Assembly (NCBI GenBank): GCA_021292105.1
Contig: CM037870.1
Span: forward strand, 15,967,234-16,031,233
DNA: 64,000 nucleotides
Reading direction: 5' to 3'
From: Anadara kagoshimensis
Lineage: Eukaryota > Mollusca > Bivalvia > Arcoida > Arcidae
Shown in pieces: positions 34,601 to 43,600 of this stretch. The notes beneath the pieces were generated by a model that saw nothing but the letters and a program-made list of their open reading frames with translations, searched no databases and was not told the origin of the DNA. The number at the start of each line of letters is the position of its first letter. Within the stretch, counting starts at the first letter, position 1. Both the position numbers and the translations under genes were made by a program.

Positions 34601-37600
34601 ACCCCATAGTTGAGACAGTAGTAACGTCTCTTAACCTGAATAGTTCTATAGATTTGTACTTTTGACCACTGAGGCCAGGAGCAAGGCGTGACATCTAATT
34701 CCATTAAATGTTTTAGTGAATATGTGTACATGTTATTTTTTTATATTTTACATTGTTTTCATATATTTTGCATTTTATATTTTCTTTTTTTTTTCATGAT
34801 TTTTATGGAATTCCTTCAACTCCATTGATTCGGCATGAATAAAAGAACTAGGTAAGCTTATTAGAAAACACACACACACACACACACACAGAGAGAGAAC
34901 AACAAATATACAATACATAAACATAAATCTTCTAACCCAAATACAGTTTACTACAGAAATAAAAGACACATAAGGATTTAAATATGATAACATTTGTGTT
35001 TTAAATGGAAGAAAGAAATTTGTAAAACAAAAAAAACATCAAAGGACCATAGATATGCACTATATTGTTCCTTTCCTCTGCCATTCTCTTTGTCTCTCTT
35101 CTGAAACGAGAGAGAGAGAGAGAGAGAGAGCTTAAAATAGTGATCTAAATGAACTATATAAAGAGGTTGTACTGAAATTTGTTGTCTGATACATCAAATT
35201 GTGCTCCATCTGAATCACCCACTATTTATTACAATAGCTTAGTTGGTAAACTGCTGACTTTGTACAAATGTGGGGGATCATGGGTATGAATCCTGGTCAG
35301 TTCTGACCAAGACTTGAAAAAAGATAGTGACTTTCGCCAAACACATGGCATTTAGAACTGAAAATCACAGGGCCCTTCAATAAGAGACCTTAAAATGGAT
35401 GTCCTGTGGCACATTAAAAAACTTCCTGCACATTGACCTGAGCACACTGCAAAGGTAAAAATTTCTGCCACTTCAACTATAGCTTAACCTGTATATCTAA
35501 TTACATTTTGTTTCATTATATAGGACATAATTGGGGTAGTGAGCATGACCCTGACACACCTACTTGTGCTCCGTCAGAAAGAAATGGAGGGAAATACCTA
35601 ATGTACCAGTATGCTGTCAGTGGCTTTGAAAATAACAATCAGGTAAGCCTTATGATATTGTAACAGGAGAGAGGAAACACCTGAAAAATCCACTTCCTCA
35701 TTGACTGCCCCAATTGAGGATCAAACTCAGAAAAAGGAGCAGTCTTTCACAAGACTATAAGATACAGAGAAACCAGAAAGTCTGACAATAAACCACTGTA
35801 TTATTAATAATCTACTACAGTCAAACCTGTCTACAAAGGCCACCCAAGAGAACCAGTAAAAGTGGCCTTTGTGGGCAGGTAGCCTTTATATACAGGTTCA
35901 AATAATATGAATAAAGAACAATTGGGATACAATTCTACTGGCCTTTATAAGCAGGTGTCTTTTATATAGAGGTGGCCTTTAAGGCAGGTTGGACTTTATA
36001 TACAACACTAGGACACCACAACTAGCTCAGCCCCACAACAATATGTACAGTCAAACCTGTCTGTAACTGCCACCTATGGGAACCTGGTTCAAACATCATG
36101 AATAAAAAATACTTGGGATAAAATTTGACTGGCTTTTAAACGCAGGTGGTCCTAAAACGGATACAACTTTTAATTCAAGTTTGACTGTACTGTGAAATAA
36201 ATAATTTGTTTTTCTGCCTTAAAGACCACCTCTATATAAAGGCCACCTGCTTGAAAAGGTCAGTGAAATTGTATCCCAATTGTTCTTTATTCATATTATT
36301 TAAACCTTTATATAAAGGCCACTTTTACTTGTTCCCTTGGGTGGCCTTTATAAACAGGTTTTACTGTATATTGTCCGTTGACGTGAATTTGTTGGTCAAG
36401 GTGTCCATGATAACAACAAAATTTGAGACTCCACTGAAATTAATAATTTCACAGTATATTTTATTGTGAAGATTTTAAGGATAATTTTTTTTAATTTTTA
36501 TTATTTTGGCATTCAACAAACATACAAATTTAATTATATTGTCACAGAATAGTACAAAAAGAAATATAACTAATAAATACACATTACACATGACCTAATC
36601 TTGTAATGTTTTATGAGAGAGAGAGAGAGAGAGAGATGTGGATGTAACTTTTAGTTTTAGTTTAATATTGTTAAATATTGTCCCCATAATCTTGAAAAAT
36701 GTTCATATTCCCCTTTTCTTATTGCTATAGATTTTTGGATATTTATCAGCTCTTTAATTATATTTTGATAGGCACTAAAAGACAATATTTTATTTAAGCA
36801 TCATGATTTGAAAACCAAATATTTGGTTTGTGTAATGTTCAAATTTTTAAGATGATTTCTGATGACAAAATAAGGATAATCAATCTTGGTCAAATTTACT
36901 GTAAATGAATTAAGGTTTTACTGAATATTACTGTCATTGTTTATAATTTCAGTTATTTTCACAGTGTAGTAGACAGTATATACACAAAGTATTAGAATCA
37001 AAAGGATATGAGTGTTTTAAAGGTAAGAAAAAATAACTTTGTCGCAAACCCATTCTGTTTTTTCGTTATCGAATCAAGTATGAATAACAATGGCCAGTCC
37101 AAATTGCATGACGGCAAAGCCGTTCATGTATAATTTTACATATGTTTCCCACTTGCTGTCTCAAAATTTTAGTGTTAACTTCACTTGTAAATTTGGTTAT
37201 GTTTTTTAGAACACTCTGGATTTACGTTCTGTGGTAATGGGAGATTGGAAGATGATGAAGAATGTGACGCTGGTCACAAGGGAGATAACTGCTGTACATA
37301 CGATTGTAAACTTAATAAGACTAGTAAAGCAGTATGCAGGTAAGGAAATTTATTGAAATATTATAATGAAATTAAAAAACTAAATTCACTTGCCTATTTT
37401 CCGTGAAAATTATCAATGGAAAATTCATCTCCAGAGTAAAACTGCAAAACTATATATCATAAAGTGACAAAATTTGATGGAAAGTATCAATAGTAAGAGG
37501 TTTTTTGTCAATTTTTCTCAGACTTATATGTATGACCTATTTAGTTTTTAATAGGAAATTCCTGTCCATAGTAATAACATATAACTTATTAACAGAATTT

Positions 37601-40562
37601 TTTTTTTTTTTTGAAAATCTGAAAAAAATTATTATAGTTGAAAAACACCCTATATGGAGGTCCGAGACACAATGGGACATTATCTTCAGTAGAAGGTCTT
37701 TGCATCAAGAAAGAGTAGTTGAATACAGTGTACAATCAAGGATTTTTTGGGGGAGGGGGGGGGGAGGTGCGATTTTCAAAAACTTTCGTTCAAAACACAA
37801 TTTGTTGATGTTATATATTAAATAAGGCCTTAACTATGGGGCCATTTGGCAAATAAGGGATCAATGAACCTATAGCTTCTTCTTGAATGAACACAGGAAA
37901 AGTCACAACAGCGATAGGAGATGTGCATATTATTGATCATAAGTGCAAATTACACAAATACATGCACAAATATGGGGGGGGGGTCCTACTCTATTCACTA
38001 AATTTGCTTGTATCAGAATAAATTTTAAAAATTCAAACACATTATTGAGTCAAGCTGTTATCCATGTTTTTTGTTTTTGTTTTTTCAGTCCCTGGAATTT
38101 TGAATGTTGTACTAAATCTTGCCAGATTGCCGAGAAGGACACAGTGTGCCATTCCTTGCCAGATGATCTGTTTACCTGTAAGCAGAGTTCAAAATGCGAG
38201 TATCCTTTTTCTTCATTGGTATTTGAGGCTCATGCTGTTGTTTGTATTATGGTTATTACCAAGATGAGTATTTAGATCAATTTCCTCTGGCTTTACATCT
38301 AAGTAGCCATTTGTAACCAGGTGTATTATTGCCTGTGTCATCAAAAAACCTTCATTATACCCCTGCTTGGAAGAAGAAGAGGGAATATAATGGTTAACCC
38401 CTGTCTGTCTGAAACAAAAAAAATTGTGTGCGAGTTCAGTATGAGGTCCTATGCCACAAGTTCCATTTCAAGTCAGCCAGACATCTACTTCCTGTTTTTA
38501 GTTTATTTTTCTACATCTATGGTCAATGGTTGAATTTAAAAGTGGGGGTTTACTACTATTTATTTAGCCTATTTCGGAGAAAGCAAGATAAAAAAATATT
38601 TTATATATTTCAATGTGACGTGTACAAATCTATGAGTCTTTTACTTACATGAGCCGAGTCGTTACTAAAAATTCCTGTTTCGGCTACATCTTTGCTTCAT
38701 ATATCATTTTATGCAACAAAATATAACCTGGGTGGGTGTTAACAACGATAAAAAATTTTACGAAATGACGGGGTTCTTTATGTCATGTAGTCATGACGAA
38801 AGAGTTGACTATATACGTAGGTTAGTGCAGCTCAAGAACGAATTGATTTTTGCATAACTGGGATGACCAAAATTGATTTAATAAAGTAATAAAGTGAACT
38901 GCCTTTCTGCATTTTCAAACTTTGAAAACATTGATGTAAATTCAAACTTTTAAACTTAACCTGACCTTTGAGCTACACTTCATTGTACCCCTTGCAAACC
39001 TACGTAAATAATAAATTATTCAGTCATCATGACGTCACATGAAAGACACCGCCATTTTTGTCAAAATTTTTGCCATTGTAAACACCCATCCAAAATACGT
39101 TTTGGTGTATTAAAGAAGTTATAATGCATGGATTAGACTCGGCTCATGTAAGTAAATGATTAATTGATTTTTAACCGTGCCATTCAACTCTTTGAAATAT
39201 TAGCGTTGTTCTATTCTCTGTAGCAGAGTAAACAGATAGTAAGTGAACAGTAGGTCACAGATTTCTTGATTGTACTTGTCCCAATAAGTCTTTGGAAACG
39301 AGTACCAGACTCTAGCTCATGGCCTAATCCTCTTTGTTTGGGGATGCACATAACCTCATCAGAGACTTCTGCCTAACATGTGATCAGCGCTGTACTTGTC
39401 CCCAATGTCCATCCTTTGCCTTGTAACTTTTTATCAGTGGATCTTCTCCATTTCTCTTTTAGTCTGCTTCTCTTTCTCTTGCCTGGTGGTGTCTATCACA
39501 ATGCTGCCCTTGGAATGGATTCAGGGTGCATTCTGCAAACATGCCATACCCATTTCCATTTCTTTCTTTTGACGGCTTGGCATAGAGGCATGGTAATTGT
39601 CCTCTTGTACAGTTTCTTGTTAGAGATGTTTTTTGGCTTAAAGATTTGCAGATCCTGGCGTAGACATCCATTTTGGAAGACATCTTGATTGTTGATAGTG
39701 GTTTAAAATGTTGTGCTAGTTTAATACCTTAACTAAAATCCAGTGGTGTTCATCGAGAGTGTCAAGAACCACAACCGAAGAATAATTATACAGAATGTGT
39801 AGATAAGTATGTTAAATTTACATTCATTTTGGAAATGTCTTTGATCTTGAAAGAAAAATGCAGCAGTTCATTTGTGGTTGCATGCCATTTTTTCAGTATG
39901 GCAAAAAACAGTAATGTTTCTGGCATCTGCAATTTAGCCATACAAAGTAGAGATGGTTTTATGCTACTTTTAGGTGCAAGTGGAGTTTAGAAATGGCGTT
40001 TCATGCCTCAATTAAGATGTTGTCAATTCTGAGATGATGGAGTAGATTTATGATGTTTTGTCTTCTGTCAATATTCTTTCACTTATAAGGAGATAATCAG
40101 TTCTGGGATGGTGGAGGAAACTGGAGTATTCCAACCACCCCACCCCCACCCCCCACCCCAAAAAAACCAAAAAAACAAAACAAAACAAACCACCAATTAT
40201 GAAGTGTAATGACAAACTTTTTCACATTAGGATCTGCCTGAGAGGGGTTTGAAACTTGGCAATGAGAAGTCCTGTGACCTGTAAGACAGCCCTTTAACCT
40301 GTGAACCCTAGCTGATGGAAGTTCAGGTGTTTTCCTTTTTTCCAGTTTTTGCTTTGCTTTTTAGATTGTGGTTTGGACATGGACTGGTACCAGTATGTTT
40401 GTGTTTGATTTAGACTGCTCAGGCATACAAAGTTACTTGTTAGTATTTATCTGTATATGCAGTTTTTTGTCGAGACTTTTGTCGAGATTATTTAAGGTCT
40501 GAAGTACAGACAAATATTTTCTTTCTTCTGTAAGCTCTTTTTTCTAAGGAGACAAACATATT

Positions 40563-40631
<69 letters not shown>

Positions 40632-43600
40632 TATGTTCCTTAAGATTTTGTATATAAATGACTTGTTTTGTTGCCTTGAATTGTTAACAGTTTCCTTGTT
40701 TTACAGAGGTAAATGTTTTAATGGGAAATGTGTCAATTACTGCAAGTTAAAAGGGCTAAGTTCCTGTATTTGTCCAAAAGGTAAATAAAATTATATGAAG
40801 TATCGTCCTGTCGAAAGTTTAACAATTAAGCTAATAAATACAATGTAAGTACTGTATTGCTGATCTCGGCTCCTCTTATAGTCCATTGGGGCGCCTTAAG
40901 GGGAAAATAATGAAAATCTTTAAACTCGTCTCCTCTGAAGATACAAAAGACATAGCTTAGATAATTCCTGTAAAAGAATACTTAGGATGCCTCGTTTCAG
41001 ATTTGCACAAATTATATCTGTAGAATTTCCAGCAATATGTCACCATTTTGGAACACGAACAAAGTCTCATCAACAGAATCTCATGGGATCTTAGGAGATT
41101 TAAGAGATTTCAAAACAAATTCTTTCAAATGAATAGTAAAATAGTTGTCTGCTGTACTGTCTTAATGGTCACACCATCAGTCATATTATTTAAATATTTA
41201 TTCCTTTATTTCCTGATTTCAGACAGTGGACATGCCTGTCATCGTTGTTGTCAGACAGAGAACGGAACAGATTGTAAATCTCAGGGAGACATATTACCAG
41301 ATGGCAGACCTTGTTTTCAGGGCTATTGTGTTCAGGTAAATTTTTATTTCTTGTAAGCATCCTCTGTAGTGGCCACAGGTGGCCTACTCTTTTTCAAACT
41401 CTTCAGAGGTGTCTCTAGCATGCACAGAAACCTCAGTTTTGAGTCTCTTCTGAAAGACTACTCTAGTAATGAACTTTCTACAGCTTTAGTTTGGGTGGGA
41501 GATAAAAATCATTCCAGAAAATTTCCAAGTTCCAAGTGACTGTTCTCAATCAATTGGTGACGATCACATGACTTATGTTGATCACACACGTGGAGGAAGA
41601 ATTTCACTTCGAAAGTAAGTTGACTGTAGTATTTTAAGACAACACATGGATTTGAAAATAACATATAGCCTACGGAATATGTACATTTATATATGCATAA
41701 GTTTCCTTTTTAAAAAACTTTGACAATGTTTCCGTCATGTTCATTTGTGTTTTCAGGGAGTTTGTGAAAAGCAGACGCCAGAAGTTATACAAAGATTGCA
41801 TTCTTTAATCGATCAGATCACATCTGATAAAGTTGGTAAGTATTATTCAATATAGATGTAACCTTTTTAATCACTCCTCTTTGTAATTTTTACCACATGC
41901 CTTTCAAAGAAAAATTGGATTTTAAATTCAAACTTCTGTCCTTTCAGACACTTTATGTCCACAGTAATTCTCCAAAGCTATGAAAACTTGGTGCAAAGCA
42001 TTAACATTGATAGGAAATGTGAATATCATTAACTTGAGTTCATTTGCTAATTTCTTGGGAGTTATAGGACTTTGAACATAAGTACACATCACAAAAAAGT
42101 ACCTACTGGCTTTACTTACATGTAATAATCATTGTATATTTCAGTTGCCTTTATGAAGACCAATATTGTTGGTACAATACTGATATTTTCTCTACTCATC
42201 TGGATTCCAGCTAGCTGTACCTTTAGTTATTTTGTAAGTTTATATGTTATACTGCAGTAACAGCTCTCTCTTTCTCTCTCTCACACTTTTATCAGTGGGT
42301 TCAGTGCCTTTGCAATAATGCAAAACATATCACTATGGCACAGGTTTGATATTGTGAAAAAAAGAGAAAAATAGTATTAAAAAGATATAGAACTCCAAAA
42401 TACTCAGTGTAAAAATTTAAAAATGATTGTGAAAAATCCATTAGATTTTGAATTGTGAATGCGACAGGATATCAGACCCCAAAATGAGAGAACTCTTGAG
42501 TATAAATGAAATTGCTAATACCCCAGTCACACATTCACCTAACCAGTTCTACTACAGATTAAATCCATGGATGACCCTGGAAAAGCCTATTTCCATTGTC
42601 CGACACAAATCTGTAGAGGACACACTAGCACATACAGGGGTTGAAAATTTTTTCAGATGAGCTAAAGCCCCGGACTTTTTGACAAAGAAAATCAAAAGCC
42701 CGCAATTTTTTTTATCAAGTCCTCAGTTTGGTTAACGAGAAAATTGAAGGAGAAAACCAGAATTTAATATGTATTATTTCTATCGGCAGTTAAATGGAAA
42801 TTTTGGCAGTATTTACAACCCATGTGACGGCTGTTGAAACAATCGCACACACTTCTCTGATCATATTTGGCGTCTTTATTTTCATGTGTTTCTTTTCTTG
42901 CCACTGTAGCCTGCTTGTTGGTGTGAAATTTAAAGTAAACAACTACACAATCGGACAAGACTGAAAATTGGTAGCGATTACAAGCGCAATAGCTATCTAG
43001 ATTTTTCTTTATCAGCAGAACACTTAAGTTGCCTACCTAATGACTAGCATTTCTTACAAGCGCTGTAATGATCAAGAATGAATATAAACAATAACAGGGT
43101 AACGTGACTACGGATGGTTTTTCAAGATTTTTTCAAGACACCAGGCTACAATCGAAAATAAAATTCATTGGGCTTCTGAGAGTTTAAGCCCGATGGACTT
43201 TTCAGTAAAATTTTTGCAAAGTCCTGCTTGCCAAATTTCTAGTCCTGGGCTTCGGGCTTGAAGAATTTTCAACCCCTGGCATAGTTAACAGTTACTAATT
43301 GTAGAAGTCAGCAACAAGTTCATTGTAACTAACTGTTGAAATTGTTGTCAAGTTCAGGCTTAAGCATGGGTAATACTGGGTTTGATAGGGACTAAAATGG
43401 AACATTATGTTCCAATACAGTTTATTAAGATATAGTTCTATTGTTCAATTTATGGTCAGATTTGGAACATGTACAAAAATTGTCACAGATATATAAGTAC
43501 ATGTACTACAGTATGGAATGAAATGAACCATTACTTGCCATGTTTATTAAATGAGTCTTTGATTATTGACAATTACTTTTCATTTACAGGATAAGAAAAA

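Noticed and set aside
39380..39688. 102-residue plus-strand ORF with hydrophobic stretches
   Set aside because: It is antisense to a degenerate LINE C-terminal fragment.
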